NCBI GenBank assembly: GCA_030432405.1
Contig: JAUIHG010000009.1
Span: 1 to 39,431 of the forward strand
Reading direction: 5' to 3'
Source: Bacteroidia bacterium
Lineage (GTDB): Bacteria > Bacteroidota > Bacteroidia > Chitinophagales > BACL12
DNA length: 39,431 nt
The notes beneath the pieces are model-generated. The model was not told the DNA's origin. It saw only the letters and a list, made by a program, of their open reading frames with translations, and did no database searches. Both the position numbers and the translations under genes were made by a program. Each line of letters begins with the position of its first letter. The first letter of the stretch is position 1. Below, piece after piece: positions 23,880 through 32,350 of the stretch.

Positions 23880-24659
23880 TTATTGAACCTCGATCTGCTC
23901 GCTGGTCTTCCCGAAGCGGCGTTCCCGGCCCTGGAAATCCAGCAGGGCCGTATAGAGGTCCTCTTCCCGGAAATCGGGCCAGAGGGTGTTGGTGAAGTAG
24001 AGTTCGCTGTACGCGCCCTGCCAGAGCAGGTAATTGGAGATGCGGTGTTCCCCGCTGGTGCGGACCAGCAATTCGGGGTCGGGGATGCCGTGTGTGGAGA
24101 GGAGGTCGCCGAAGGCTTCTTCCGTCAACACGGCATCGATGCGGTCGGCCGGCAGGGCACCGGTTGCCGCCTGATGGGCGAAGGCCCTGGCGGCCTGGAG
24201 GATGTCCCAGCGTCCCGAATAGCTCAGGGCCAGGGTCAGCGTCAGGTCGGTATTGGCGGCGGTGATGCGCATGGCTTCCTGCAGTTCCCTTCGGCAAACG
24301 GAGGGAAGCTTTTCGACATTGCCAATCACGGCGATTTTGACGCCGTTTTCCAGCAATTCGGCCGTTTCCTTACGCAGGGAGTGCACAAGCAGCTCCATGA
24401 GGGCATTGACTTCGCGCTCCGGGCGCTTCCAATTCTCCGTGGAGAAGGCATACAAAGTCAGGAAACGGACCTTGGCCTTGCGGCAGGCGCGCACCGATGC
24501 GCGAACGGCTTCCACCCCGTTTTTGTGTCCGAAGACACGGGGGCGGCTCCGCTGTTTGGCCCAACGGCCGTTCCCGTCCATCGTGATGGCCACGTGTTGC
24601 GGGATGCGGTCGGGGTCCAAGCGGTCCAGAAGGGGATGGCGTTCTTCCGCGCTCGGCAT
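23880..24659 (-). CDS. uppS: Isoprenyl transferase (undecaprenyl diphosphate synthase)
   Basis: This 259-residue cytosolic enzyme condenses isopentenyl diphosphate with farnesyl diphosphate to make the C55 carrier lipid for peptidoglycan and surface glycans. Family motifs are complete: ITMDGNGRWAKQR (catalytic Asp28), FGHKNGVEAVR, YAFSTENWKRP and RTSGEHRISNYLLWQ with YSELYF. The ATG at 24659 is preferred over the one at 24704 because the upstream residues do not fit the family. It lies between the PorG-like gene and bamA. Confidence 0.95.
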   Translation of the reverse strand: MPSAEERHPLLDRLDPDRIPQHVAITMDGNGRWAKQRSRPRVFGHKNGVEAVRASVRACRKAKVRFLTLYAFSTENWKRPEREVNALMELLVHSLRKETAELLENGVKIAVIGNVEKLPSVCRRELQEAMRITAANTDLTLTLALSYSGRWDILQAARAFAHQAATGALPADRIDAVLTEEAFGDLLSTHGIPDPELLVRTSGEHRISNYLLWQGAYSELYFTNTLWPDFREEDLYTALLDFQGRERRFGKTSEQIEVQ

Positions 24660-24811
24660 CGCGCAAAGATAGCCATAGCCCCGGTCCCGGCAGGGGTGGA
24701 GCACTGCGCTAACACGACCTTAACAGGGAGGCGCGCAGGATGGTTTGACAAGAAGCGGAGGCGGCCTCGGCAAAGGGGCAAGCGGTCCGCAGGCTCAAGC
24801 CTGCTGCGGGC

Positions 24812-25693
24812 TCAGAAACTGCCGCGGCCGGGCGAGGGGCAGACCATTTGCGCAAAGACGTAGCTGATGGAGATCCCCAGGTACGCGTACTGGTCCCTGC
24901 GGCTGTTGTCGCCGCGTTGCAGGCCCTCATAGCCGATTGAAGGCAGGTCGCCCTCGTTGGAGCGGTCGGCCAGGGTGGCCGCCAGATTGCCCTGAGCACC
25001 GGCCAGCAGTACGCTGGGGTCCACATAAGTGCCCGAAACGTCGTCCAGGTAGTCGGTAAAGACCTTGCGCCAGGACAGTTCCATGCCCACGGCCCAATGC
25101 TTGGCAAAATAGTATTTCAGCCCCCCGGTGATGGGCACATTGATGGCAATGCGGGAATAGGGCTCCGGATAATCGCCCACGGCGGCAAAATTCTGCCCTT
25201 CGGTGCCCAATGGGCGAAGGTCCACCCACTCCCCGTTGAGCATGGCCTGGGGCTTGTGGTAGGTCAGGCCCAGACCGATGCCGAGGTATGGGGTGAAATG
25301 CACAAAAGCACCATACTTGTGGCGCTTGGGTTTGTCGAGGAAGTTGAACTCGATCTGGCCGTAGGCGTCGTAGACGCGGTTGCGGTAGGAGAGGTTGCGG
25401 CGGCTTTCAAAGACCCGCTCGCTGAGGGCATCCTGCCCCTGGATCAAGCCACCGTTCAGGCCGGCCCGGAAGGCCCAGCGGTGGTGGAAGTTGCGGCGGT
25501 AAAACAGCCCATAGCCTTCGCGCGTGAGCGGGAACTGGGCAAAGCTGTTGTTGATGTCGGTGAAGGCATAGGTGATGCCGCCCATGATGCCGATCTCGTC
25601 GCCCTGGCGGATTTGCGCCTCAGCCGGCGAAGCCGTGAAGCCCAACACCATGGCGCACAGCGCACCCAGAATCCAGTAGGATCCACGGCGCAT
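24812..25693 (-). CDS. porG: PorG-like DUF6089 outer-membrane protein
   Basis: This 293-residue protein has a signal peptide (MRRGSYWILGALCAMVLGF, cleavage near PAEAQ) from the ATG at 25693; an ATG at 25732 would only extend the n-region. The mature start EIGIMGGITYAFTDINNSF and later YGLFYRRNFHHRWAFR, YGAFVHFTPYLGIGLGL and KYYFAKHWAVGMELSWR fit DUF6089, an outer-membrane beta-barrel family that includes PorG of the type IX secretion system. The position upstream of uppS and bamA is the usual place in Flavobacteriia. The C-terminus is longer than I would expect and ends in PSPGRGSF rather than an aromatic barrel strand, so the assignment as the working PorG is likely but not certain. Confidence 0.75.
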   Translation of the reverse strand: MRRGSYWILGALCAMVLGFTASPAEAQIRQGDEIGIMGGITYAFTDINNSFAQFPLTREGYGLFYRRNFHHRWAFRAGLNGGLIQGQDALSERVFESRRNLSYRNRVYDAYGQIEFNFLDKPKRHKYGAFVHFTPYLGIGLGLTYHKPQAMLNGEWVDLRPLGTEGQNFAAVGDYPEPYSRIAINVPITGGLKYYFAKHWAVGMELSWRKVFTDYLDDVSGTYVDPSVLLAGAQGNLAATLADRSNEGDLPSIGYEGLQRGDNSRRDQYAYLGISISYVFAQMVCPSPGRGSF

Positions 25694-25863
25694 CGTTGGC
25701 GGAAGTGCGTTATGGTTGGCTTGGGGGCACATGCTTGAGGCGGGCTAAGGTAAAGGCCTGGCCCGCAGCTTGGTTAACGTAGTGCAGTTCTTTTGGTTAT
25801 GATATGCCGCTGGAAGGAGGGGGAAGTGTCCGGTAAATGCCATTAACGCCCAACGGCGTACCA

Positions 25864-26877
25864 TTAGTATAACGGCCAGTAGATCAGGTCAGGATGGCGC
25901 TGTTGGCGTGCCCTTTCCATGCTTTGGAGGGGCAGGAGCCCCCAATAGGCCCGGTTGCGGTCCATAGCGGCCTTTTCGGCGGCTGAAATGGGCACAGGAG
26001 CTTGCTGGCCGATGGCCGGGTGTTCGCCGAAGGCGGGTGCGGCAGCTTTTTGCCCGAACTGGCGTTGAAAATGCGCCAGGGTGCTCAGGTGCCATGGCGG
26101 CAACTGCCCGGAACGGCATGCCTTCTCGTAAACCGTTGTGGGCCAGTCGTTTGGGCTGCTGAAGTAGTGGATGAGCAGGACCATGGCCATCCCGCTGTGC
26201 GCGCGCTGAGCTTCCAGTTTGGCATGGCGACCCTGGTGGTCCAGTCCCAAGAGGCGCTCTCCCGGAAACCGGCCGGCTTCGGTCAGTGTCTGAATCCGCG
26301 CTGCAGCCTGGGCGCTGTGTTGGTCCCAGCGCTTTTGGGCCCCGCCAAACCAGCGCAAAAGCAGCTTGTTGGCCCTGCGGCGAAGGACCTGGTCCCGGGC
26401 AAAAAGCGCCTGCATCTCCTCCAGCAATGCCGAATCGATGCGTTGGGCATACTGCCGATGCCACGTTTGTGCCTGCATGGCCCATTGCGCAGCCAGGGAA
26501 CTGCCGTGCAGCCAGGACCAGTCCGTTTGGTCCAAAAACCGCGATGGCGGAAGGCCGCAGCGTGCAGCATGGGGCATCCATGCACGCAAAGCCGCGGTAT
26601 CCCGTGCCTGGTTGGCCGCCTCCAGGCCGCGGATCCAGTGGCGGGCAAAGGGCGGATGGGCCTCAAAAGCTTTTTGGTACTGCGCCACAGCAGCCGTCCA
26701 TTGTCCCTCCAGGGCCAATGCATCGGCTTGAGCGGCCAGGCGGTACAACTGCAGGGCGCTGCTGTCGTCCTGCGCCCATGCAGGTACAGCGGTCAGCGCG
26801 AGGGCTACCAGAAAACTCCGCCAGAGCCCGGTCCCATTGGTCCACCACCGCCTGCCGTGCTGTAGCCGTTGCGCCAT
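25864..26877 (-). CDS. Secreted protein of unknown function between porG and nadK
   Basis: This is a 337-residue protein. The ATG at 26877 is used; a TTG lies nine bases upstream. A signal peptide with a long basic n-region (MAQRLQHGRRWW) and core LWRSFLVALALTAVPAWA is present. The mature protein is helical; residues about 40-75 (LYRLAAQADALALEGQW, AVAQYQKAFEAHPPF) look like a TPR repeat. The C-terminal half has HYFSSPNDWP and ends DLIYWPLY. The tryptophan and histidine content is high. I do not recognise the family. A duty in envelope biogenesis is suggested only by its place inside the nadK-porG-uppS-bamA block. It starts 20 bp downstream of the nadK stop. Confidence 0.75.
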   Translation of the reverse strand: MAQRLQHGRRWWTNGTGLWRSFLVALALTAVPAWAQDDSSALQLYRLAAQADALALEGQWTAAVAQYQKAFEAHPPFARHWIRGLEAANQARDTAALRAWMPHAARCGLPPSRFLDQTDWSWLHGSSLAAQWAMQAQTWHRQYAQRIDSALLEEMQALFARDQVLRRRANKLLLRWFGGAQKRWDQHSAQAAARIQTLTEAGRFPGERLLGLDHQGRHAKLEAQRAHSGMAMVLLIHYFSSPNDWPTTVYEKACRSGQLPPWHLSTLAHFQRQFGQKAAAPAFGEHPAIGQQAPVPISAAEKAAMDRNRAYWGLLPLQSMERARQQRHPDLIYWPLY

Positions 26878-26897
26878 ACCGTGCAAGAAAACGGCAT

Positions 26898-27785
26898 TCA
26901 GGCCCGGTTGCGCGTGTCCACGCCCAGGTTGAGCTTGCCGCGCAAGGTGTGCAGGAAGTTGGTGTCGTCCAGGCGGACAAGCCGGACGCCAAAACGTTCC
27001 TTTTTGACCGCCAATTGGGTGCCGATGGGCACTTCCATGCGCCGGGAATCCAGCGTGGCCAGGTAGGCTTCGGTACGGCCTTCCACCTCCAGGGTGATCA
27101 CGGCATCGTCGGGCAGGACGATGGGCCGAACGTTGAGGTTGTGGGGGGCGATCGCCGTCAAGGCGAAACTCCGGGCGGTGGGGAAGATGATGGGACCGCC
27201 GCAGCTGAGGTTGTAGCCGGTGGAGCCCGTCGGCGTGGCGATGATCAGCCCGTCGGCCCAGTAGCTGCTCATGAACTCCCCGTTGATGTACACGTGGATG
27301 GTCACCATGGAGGCGGACTCGGTCTTGTGGATGGTCAGTTCGTTGAGCGCAAAGGGCAGGTCGCCAAACGGATTGCCGGGGTGGGCGTCCACGTGCAACA
27401 GGCTGCGCTGATCGGTGACATAGGTGTCCTTTTCAATGGCCTGCAGGGCCAGTTCCACCTTTTCCTTGCCGATGGAGCTCAGAAAGCCCAGGCGGCCGAT
27501 GTTGACGCCCAGGATGGGGATGCCGCTGTCGCGGACCACCGTGGCGGCCTGCAGGATGGTGCCATCGCCGCCCAGGCTGAACAGGATGTCGGCCTGGCCC
27601 TTCAGGGAACGGTCTTCGGAGATGACCCCAAACGCGTCACCGGTGTCGATGTGCTCGTTGAGGATGGGCAAGTAGGAGGCACAGACGGCCACATCGTGGT
27701 TCCGCTCGCGGAGCAGGTCGGTGAGGGTCTGGATGTAGGGGGCCGATTCAGGACGGATAACCCTACCATACAAGGCAATCTTCAT
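26898..27785 (-). CDS. nadK: NAD kinase
   Basis: This 295-residue cytosolic enzyme phosphorylates NAD to NADP using ATP or polyphosphate. The signature motifs are all present: GGDGT at 72-76, NE at 147-148, and TPTGSTGYNLSCGGPI from 183. Length and start fit the family. The start lies 23 bp inside the end of the upstream Omp85-type gene, so translation is probably coupled to it. A near copy of the dispersed palindrome is at 27152-27166. Confidence 0.96.
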   Translation of the reverse strand: MKIALYGRVIRPESAPYIQTLTDLLRERNHDVAVCASYLPILNEHIDTGDAFGVISEDRSLKGQADILFSLGGDGTILQAATVVRDSGIPILGVNIGRLGFLSSIGKEKVELALQAIEKDTYVTDQRSLLHVDAHPGNPFGDLPFALNELTIHKTESASMVTIHVYINGEFMSSYWADGLIIATPTGSTGYNLSCGGPIIFPTARSFALTAIAPHNLNVRPIVLPDDAVITLEVEGRTEAYLATLDSRRMEVPIGTQLAVKKERFGVRLVRLDDTNFLHTLRGKLNLGVDTRNRA

Positions 27786-29301
27786 ACGTGTCTAGGTCAA
27801 GCGCAAAATGCAAAAATAGGCCGCCTTCCCCCAGCCGGTTGAAGGCGTACTCAAAACGGAAGACCCAGTCGTAAAACGTCACCAGGTCGATGCCCACACC
27901 GTAGCCGAACAGGAAGGTGTTGGTCAGGTCGTTGCCGGTTGCGTAAACGGCGTCGTTGACGTAGCCCATGTCGGCAAAGGCCTTCGCCCAAAAGGCGAAC
28001 GGAATGCGGCCGTATCCTTTGGCGTTGTCGTCTCCTTTTTTGAGCGGGTTGCCGATGGAAAACGAAAACAAGGGGTGTTTGAGGTTGCTTTTGAACAGGG
28101 CGTAATCCTGCCCGTCAATGACGTAAAGCTGATAGCCGCGCACCATTTCTTCGCAATAGCCCAGGCCTTCGATGGTGTAATACGGATGCGCTTTGGACAG
28201 GGCGGTCTTTCCGATCGCCTGAAAGGCGAAATTGAATCCTGCCGGCAGCGGGACATATTGGTTGTGGCGCGCCATGAACACCCATTGGTCGAGGTCGCCA
28301 AATAGCCCGAGCCCGATTTTGCGCGCGCTCAGTTCGGTGTAATTCCCTTTGAGGGGATAAGCGCGTGCATCCACGCGGTTGTGCAACCAGGTATAGGAAA
28401 GCGAGATAAAATCCTGTTGTGTCCGCCCGTTGCCAAAAAAGGTTGGGTTGGTATTGCGCACGGTATCCGAAATGCGGTGCCGGTTGAATTTCAATTCGGC
28501 CGTGTGGAATTGATACAGGCCTTTGCGGTACAGGTAAGCAGCGGAAATGCGAAAACGGCGCAGGGCAAATTCGTCAAAGACGGCAAATTCTTCTAGATTT
28601 TCGTTGGTGCGGATGGGCACCTGCCGGTTGAGGCTGTAGGAAGCCAGGAAGGCCAGGCCGTGGTTGGGGTGGCGGCCCACATAGGGGCGGGTGTATTGGA
28701 TTTCGATTTTGGGGGTGAAGCCCCATTGCAGAATGCCTTCCAGGTCGTCTTTGTGGCCGGTGAGGTTGTAATAGGTGGGGTTGAGTCCGAAATTGACCCG
28801 GTTGATGTCGTAATTGAATTGGTCGATCCACACATTGATGTTGCGGTCGGCCAATTCAAAAACAGGAATGGGAAAAAAATACCAGCGCTCGGTCACGGTC
28901 AATTCCAACATCAGCAGGTCGGGTGCCTCGATGCAGTAATCCAAGGCGTACTCGCCAAACAGGGAGGTGTTGTTGATCTGTACCCGGGAGCGCGCCAGGC
29001 GTTCCTGGAGTTCGCCGGAGGCGAAACGCTCTCCCGGCCGGAAGGCCAACTCCCGCAGGATGACGTAGGCTTTTGTTTTGCGGTTGCCGCGGATCTGGAT
29101 GCTCCCTACCGTCAGCGAGTCGGGCAGTATATCGGACAGGGAATCGGCAAGCGTGTCCGGCGGGGCAACGCTGCTGGCTGCGGAAGTATCCTCCAGCGGG
29201 CTGCTTGCCGAACGGCTGTCCTGGGCCTGCACAGAATGCAACAAGGCTGGCCCACACAGCAGGAGGGCCAGCAGGATCATACCGTGCACGGCGCATGGCA
29301 T
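27763..29301 (-). CDS. Small Omp85-family outer-membrane protein (one POTRA domain)
   Basis: This 512-residue protein has a signal peptide (core HGMILLALLLCGPALL, cleavage near SVQAQ) from the ATG at 29301; an in-frame TTG at 29346 is less likely. After a linker rich in Ser/Asp/Pro, residues about 75-165 form one POTRA-like domain (VGSIQIRGNRKTKAYVIL, ELTVTERWYFFP). The rest is a D15/BamA-type beta-barrel and carries the loop-6 motif as EMVRGYQLYV. This marks a second Omp85 protein in the same block as bamA; it resembles TamA-type or short BamA-like proteins, whose substrates in Bacteroidota are unclear. It overlaps nadK by 23 bp. Two dispersed palindromes (27983, 29011) and one near copy (28215) lie in it. 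Confidence 0.87.
   Translation of the reverse strand: MPCAVHGMILLALLLCGPALLHSVQAQDSRSASSPLEDTSAASSVAPPDTLADSLSDILPDSLTVGSIQIRGNRKTKAYVILRELAFRPGERFASGELQERLARSRVQINNTSLFGEYALDYCIEAPDLLMLELTVTERWYFFPIPVFELADRNINVWIDQFNYDINRVNFGLNPTYYNLTGHKDDLEGILQWGFTPKIEIQYTRPYVGRHPNHGLAFLASYSLNRQVPIRTNENLEEFAVFDEFALRRFRISAAYLYRKGLYQFHTAELKFNRHRISDTVRNTNPTFFGNGRTQQDFISLSYTWLHNRVDARAYPLKGNYTELSARKIGLGLFGDLDQWVFMARHNQYVPLPAGFNFAFQAIGKTALSKAHPYYTIEGLGYCEEMVRGYQLYVIDGQDYALFKSNLKHPLFSFSIGNPLKKGDDNAKGYGRIPFAFWAKAFADMGYVNDAVYATGNDLTNTFLFGYGVGIDLVTFYDWVFRFEYAFNRLGEGGLFLHFALDLDTYEDCLVW
27983..27999. repeat. Dispersed palindrome TTCGCC-CAAAA-GGCGAA
   Basis: Perfect six-base arms; the minus-strand codons read FAFWAK in the Omp85-family barrel. 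Confidence 0.8.
29011..29025. repeat. Dispersed palindrome TTCGCC-GGA-GGCGAA
   Basis: Same sequence as 4811 and 6494; on the minus strand it is read as FASGE in the POTRA domain. Confidence 0.85.
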
Positions 29302-29390
29302 ACCAAACCCGCAGGTTTTGGAACAACGGAAAAAAGGAAAAGGCAACAGGCTGCGGGTGGCTTGGCGCGCAGCCCGCGGTCCGGCTGCAC

Positions 29391-30056
29391 TCAGATGTTG
29401 AGGTAATTCATCAGGGCATCGTAGCGCTCCTGAATCCTGTCGTTGGCCTCCCGTTCGGTGAAGTAGGCGTCGACGTGGTACTCAAAACGTTGGAGGGTGG
29501 CTACGATGTGCCGTACCTCGGTCGTGTTGACCTTGATCGTGCACTGAATCTCGCCCGTTTCCGGGACTTGACGCACAAAGGAACTGAGGATATGGGCATT
29601 GTTGCTTTCCACCAGGCGGGCAATTTCGCTCATGGTGTACTGCTTCATGCCGTCGAGCTTGATGACGATGATGCCGCCCGCGTCGCTGATGCCGCTCATG
29701 GCCGCAAACCAGCGCATCAGGCCGGGCATGGTGATCAGGCCGATGTAGTCGTCTTCTTCATTGACCACCGGCAGCAGGGGCGACTCGATTTTGGCCGCTT
29801 CCTGGATGACCGTATAGATGTGTTCGTCCTCCCGGACGAAGGGCTTGTAGAGGTTGCCCAGAATGCTGCCCAGCGACTCGTCGGGATGGTTGAAGTCAAT
29901 GATGTCGTCTTCGGTCACCAAACCCAGGTACTTGCCCTTGTCCACGACCGGGAGGTGCGAGGTCTTGAACTCGAACATCCAGTCGATGGCGCGCGTGCAG
30001 GTGTCGCTGGTTTTCAGCGGTGGAATGGTGTCGGATATGAGGGCGCGGGCAAGCAT
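29391..30056 (-). CDS. CBS-domain pair protein with C-terminal ACT-like domain
   Basis: This 221-residue cytosolic protein has two CBS motifs forming one adenosyl-nucleotide-binding (Bateman) module: residues about 1-65 (LISDTIPPLKTSDTC, HLPVVDKGKYLGLVTEDD) and 70-125 (LLPVVNEEDDYIGLITM). A C-terminal alpha/beta region (about 135-205, GIIVIKLDGMKQYTMSEIAR, IQCTIKVNTTEVRHIV) is ACT-like. It is probably a regulatory sensor of adenine nucleotides. In Flavobacteriia this gene normally stands next to nadK, which fits here apart from the intervening Omp85-type gene. The target it regulates is unknown. Confidence 0.9.
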   Translation of the reverse strand: MLARALISDTIPPLKTSDTCTRAIDWMFEFKTSHLPVVDKGKYLGLVTEDDIIDFNHPDESLGSILGNLYKPFVREDEHIYTVIQEAAKIESPLLPVVNEEDDYIGLITMPGLMRWFAAMSGISDAGGIIVIKLDGMKQYTMSEIARLVESNNAHILSSFVRQVPETGEIQCTIKVNTTEVRHIVATLQRFEYHVDAYFTEREANDRIQERYDALMNYLNI

Positions 30057-30235
30057 GGTGTGGCGTGGGAGGGCCGCTTGGAGTATCCCGAAAAGGGCGT
30101 CTTTACGGCGGCTGTTGGATCAATATACGGGTTTCAGTGGGGCGGAAGTATGCGTTTTTAGGGCCATCCGTGACAGCATTGGCGTCCAATGACCAGCCAA
30201 CTTAAGCCGGATGCACCGTCTGCCCAACCTCGGTA

Positions 30236-30261
30236 CAAAAACAATGCCGAAGCCCGCTTCG
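30236..30261 (-). terminator. Probable terminator after the hydrolase operon
   Basis: On the minus strand CGAAGC-GG-GCTTCG is followed by GCATTGTTTTTG. The stem is short and the T run is offset, so confidence is moderate. The 295-bp gap 30057-30351 should also hold the promoter of the CBS gene. Confidence 0.5.
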
Positions 30262-30351
30262 TTCATATGCCGGAAAACTCCAAACCATGCCGTCCTCAGG
30301 ACGAAGGCCTTGCGAAGACCTGCCCAGCTTCACGACAACACAGGGTCGACT

Positions 30352-31128
30352 TCAGGACTTGGCCGCAGCCGCCTCCAGGCGGGGCAGCCAGGCATCCATG
30401 GCTTCGTTGAACTGCTCGGGGCGTTCCATCATCGGCGCATGCCCACATTGGTCAATCCAGACCAATTCGGCGTCCGGAAGGCGCTTTTTGAACTCCTCGG
30501 CCACAAATGGCGGCGTGATGGTGTCCTGTTTGCCCCAGATCAGCAGCGAGGGACAGGTGATCTGGTCGATGTCCTCGCTCAGGTTGTTGCGGATGGCGCT
30601 TTTGGCCGTATAAATGATCCGCAGGGCGCGTTCGCGGTCGTTGACGATCTCGTACACTTCGTCCACCAACTCCTTGGTGGCGCAGGCCGGATCAAAAAAG
30701 GTCAGCTCGGTCTTGGCCTTGATGTATTCGTAGTCGCCTTTTTTGGGAAAGGTGTCGCCCAGAGCACTTTCAAACAGGCCGGATGAACCGGTGAGGATCA
30801 GACCGCGGAGTTTGTCCAGGTTGCGCAGCGCGTAGATCAGGCCGATGTGCCCGCCCAGGCTGTTGCCGAGCAGCACCACCTTGTTGTAGCCCTGATGGGC
30901 CACGAAGCGTTCCACGTAGTCCACATAGCCCGCCAGATTGGTCTCGTTCAGCGGGAGGCTGTACAGGGGAAGCATGGGAATGGCCACGCGGTAGCGGTCC
31001 TTGAAGTGCATGATCAGGTCCCGGAAATTGCTCAGGGCACCGAACAGGCCGTGCAGGGCCACAATGACCTCGCCTTCGCCTTCTTCCACATAGCGGAAAT
31101 CGCCGTCTTCTCGAATTGGAATCTGCAT
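30352..31128 (-). CDS. Alpha/beta hydrolase
   Basis: This 258-residue protein has a complete catalytic triad: Ser90 in GNSLGGH, Asp202 in IWGKQDTITPP and His230 in QCGHAPMMERPEQF. The oxyanion segment is ALHGLFGALSNFRD near residue 24. No signal peptide is seen, so it is cytosolic. The ATG at 31128 is used; the longer frame upstream only overlaps the amidotransferase gene. It lies 11 bp after that gene and is the last gene of the yqeY operon. The substrate is not known. From memory of Flavobacteriia, a hydrolase of this type often stands next to pdxJ and the CBS gene; pdxJ is not between them here. Confidence 0.9.
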   Translation of the reverse strand: MQIPIREDGDFRYVEEGEGEVIVALHGLFGALSNFRDLIMHFKDRYRVAIPMLPLYSLPLNETNLAGYVDYVERFVAHQGYNKVVLLGNSLGGHIGLIYALRNLDKLRGLILTGSSGLFESALGDTFPKKGDYEYIKAKTELTFFDPACATKELVDEVYEIVNDRERALRIIYTAKSAIRNNLSEDIDQITCPSLLIWGKQDTITPPFVAEEFKKRLPDAELVWIDQCGHAPMMERPEQFNEAMDAWLPRLEAAAAKS

Positions 31129-31139
31129 GATGGGTAGCG

Positions 31140-31745
31140 CTAAAAATAGCCATTCCGCACGGCTTGAGCGCGGATGGGCAAGCCGGCCTCGCCACACCAG
31201 TTCGCCAGCAGGCGAAGGCCTTGTGGCGTACCGATCGATTCGGGATGAAACTGCAGGCCCACGAGCGGCAATTCGGTGTGGCGCATGGCCATCAGGACGC
31301 CGTCGGCCGAACGGCCGATGGGCTGCAGCGGGGTGTCTTCCAGGCCGGTGAGCACCAGGCTGTGGTAGCGCATGGCGCGGAAGGGTCGGGGCAGGCCGGC
31401 AAAAAGCGGATCGCCCTCGTGCCAGACTTCGGTGTCCTTGCCGTGCACAGGCGCACGGCCACGCACCAGCGAAGCACCAAAGCGGCATCCGATGGCCTGG
31501 TGGCCGAGGCATACGCCGAGCACCGGACCGCAGCCCATGGCCGCGTCCAGTAGCGGCATGAGCTGCCCGGCGCTTTCCGGCCGCCGCGGACCGGGTCCCA
31601 GCACCACGGCCTGCGGCGCCATGGCGAGCAGTTCCTCCGCCGGCAGCCGGTCGTTCTGCCGCAGCACCGGATCCAGTCCGAGCTGGCGGAAGGCGTCCAG
31701 CAGGTTGCCGGTGAAGGAATCGTAGTTGTCCAGCAGAAGCAGCAT
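31140..31745 (-). CDS. Class I glutamine amidotransferase (PabA/TrpG-like)
   Basis: This 201-residue protein is the glutaminase subunit type used by anthranilate synthase and aminodeoxychorismate synthase: it releases ammonia from glutamine for transfer to chorismate by a partner enzyme. The motifs are complete: LLLDNYDSFTGNL at the N-terminus, LGPGPRRPESAG (49-60), GVCLGHQAIG with Cys79, and LQFHPES with His167 and Glu169. No trpE or pabB partner is in the window, so I cannot choose between TrpG and PabA. The ATG at 31745 was chosen for the family start. A perfect dispersed palindrome lies near its C-terminal codons. Confidence 0.92.
   Translation of the reverse strand: MLLLLDNYDSFTGNLLDAFRQLGLDPVLRQNDRLPAEELLAMAPQAVVLGPGPRRPESAGQLMPLLDAAMGCGPVLGVCLGHQAIGCRFGASLVRGRAPVHGKDTEVWHEGDPLFAGLPRPFRAMRYHSLVLTGLEDTPLQPIGRSADGVLMAMRHTELPLVGLQFHPESIGTPQGLRLLANWCGEAGLPIRAQAVRNGYF
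31201..31216. repeat. Dispersed palindrome TTCGCC-AGCA-GGCGAA
   Basis: Perfect arms. Here the minus-strand frame is shifted relative to most copies and reads RLLAN. Confidence 0.8.
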
Positions 31746-31798
31746 GGCGTGCAAGTTGCGCCGTTCCGGCGAAGGCCCTGCGCTAACGGCTGCCGGGC

Positions 31799-32350
31799 TC
31801 AGGCCACGACCTCGGTTTCCGCCCGGGCGGCCCATTCGCCGAACAGGCGCTCCAGTTCCTCATAGGCATCCTTGACCATGGGCACCAGTTCCCCGACCCA
31901 GTCGGTGACCATGGGTGCGGTCTGCAAAAGGGGATCCAGGGTCATGGAATCCGCGGTGGCTTCCGGGGGCAGCCAGCCGCCATGGTGGAGGTACCAGACC
32001 AGGGTGGCGGAAACCAGCGCGGCAACCGCGGCAAAGAGGATGCCGCCAGCCGTCCGGTTGGCCCAGCCCAGGGCAATGGCTTTCAGCAGGCTTTCCAGCA
32101 GCCCGCCCAGCAGGTTGAAAACCAACAACACCCCCACAAACACCAGGATCAGCCCGGCCAGAGGCATCCAGGGGCCGTCCCAGCCGGTTTGATCCTGCAG
32201 CCAGATGGTGGCCACACGGCTGCCCTGCACAGCGGCCACCAGGGCCACGAGCACAGCCAGCGTACCGAGCAGCGCCCGGACCAGGCCCCGGCGGTAACCG
32301 AGCGCAAAGGCCCCGGCCAGCAGCACGGCAAAAACAATGTCCAGGATCAT
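31799..32350 (-). CDS. CvpA-family membrane protein
   Basis: This 183-residue inner-membrane protein has four hydrophobic helices in the first 120 residues, beginning MILDIVFAVLLAGAFALGYRRGLVRA, the typical CvpA start with GYRRG. The family includes E. coli CvpA (colicin V production) and has a role in envelope integrity. The C-terminal tail is soluble and acidic (DAYEELERLFGEW). Its ATG overlaps the yqeY stop codon by one base (TGATG), so it is translationally coupled to yqeY. The amidotransferase follows 53 bp later. Confidence 0.85.
   Translation of the reverse strand: MILDIVFAVLLAGAFALGYRRGLVRALLGTLAVLVALVAAVQGSRVATIWLQDQTGWDGPWMPLAGLILVFVGVLLVFNLLGGLLESLLKAIALGWANRTAGGILFAAVAALVSATLVWYLHHGGWLPPEATADSMTLDPLLQTAPMVTDWVGELVPMVKDAYEELERLFGEWAARAETEVVA

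Noticed and set aside
31129..31512. N-terminal extension of the hydrolase frame to 386 residues
   Set aside because: The extension overlaps the amidotransferase gene in another frame and is not part of the hydrolase fold.
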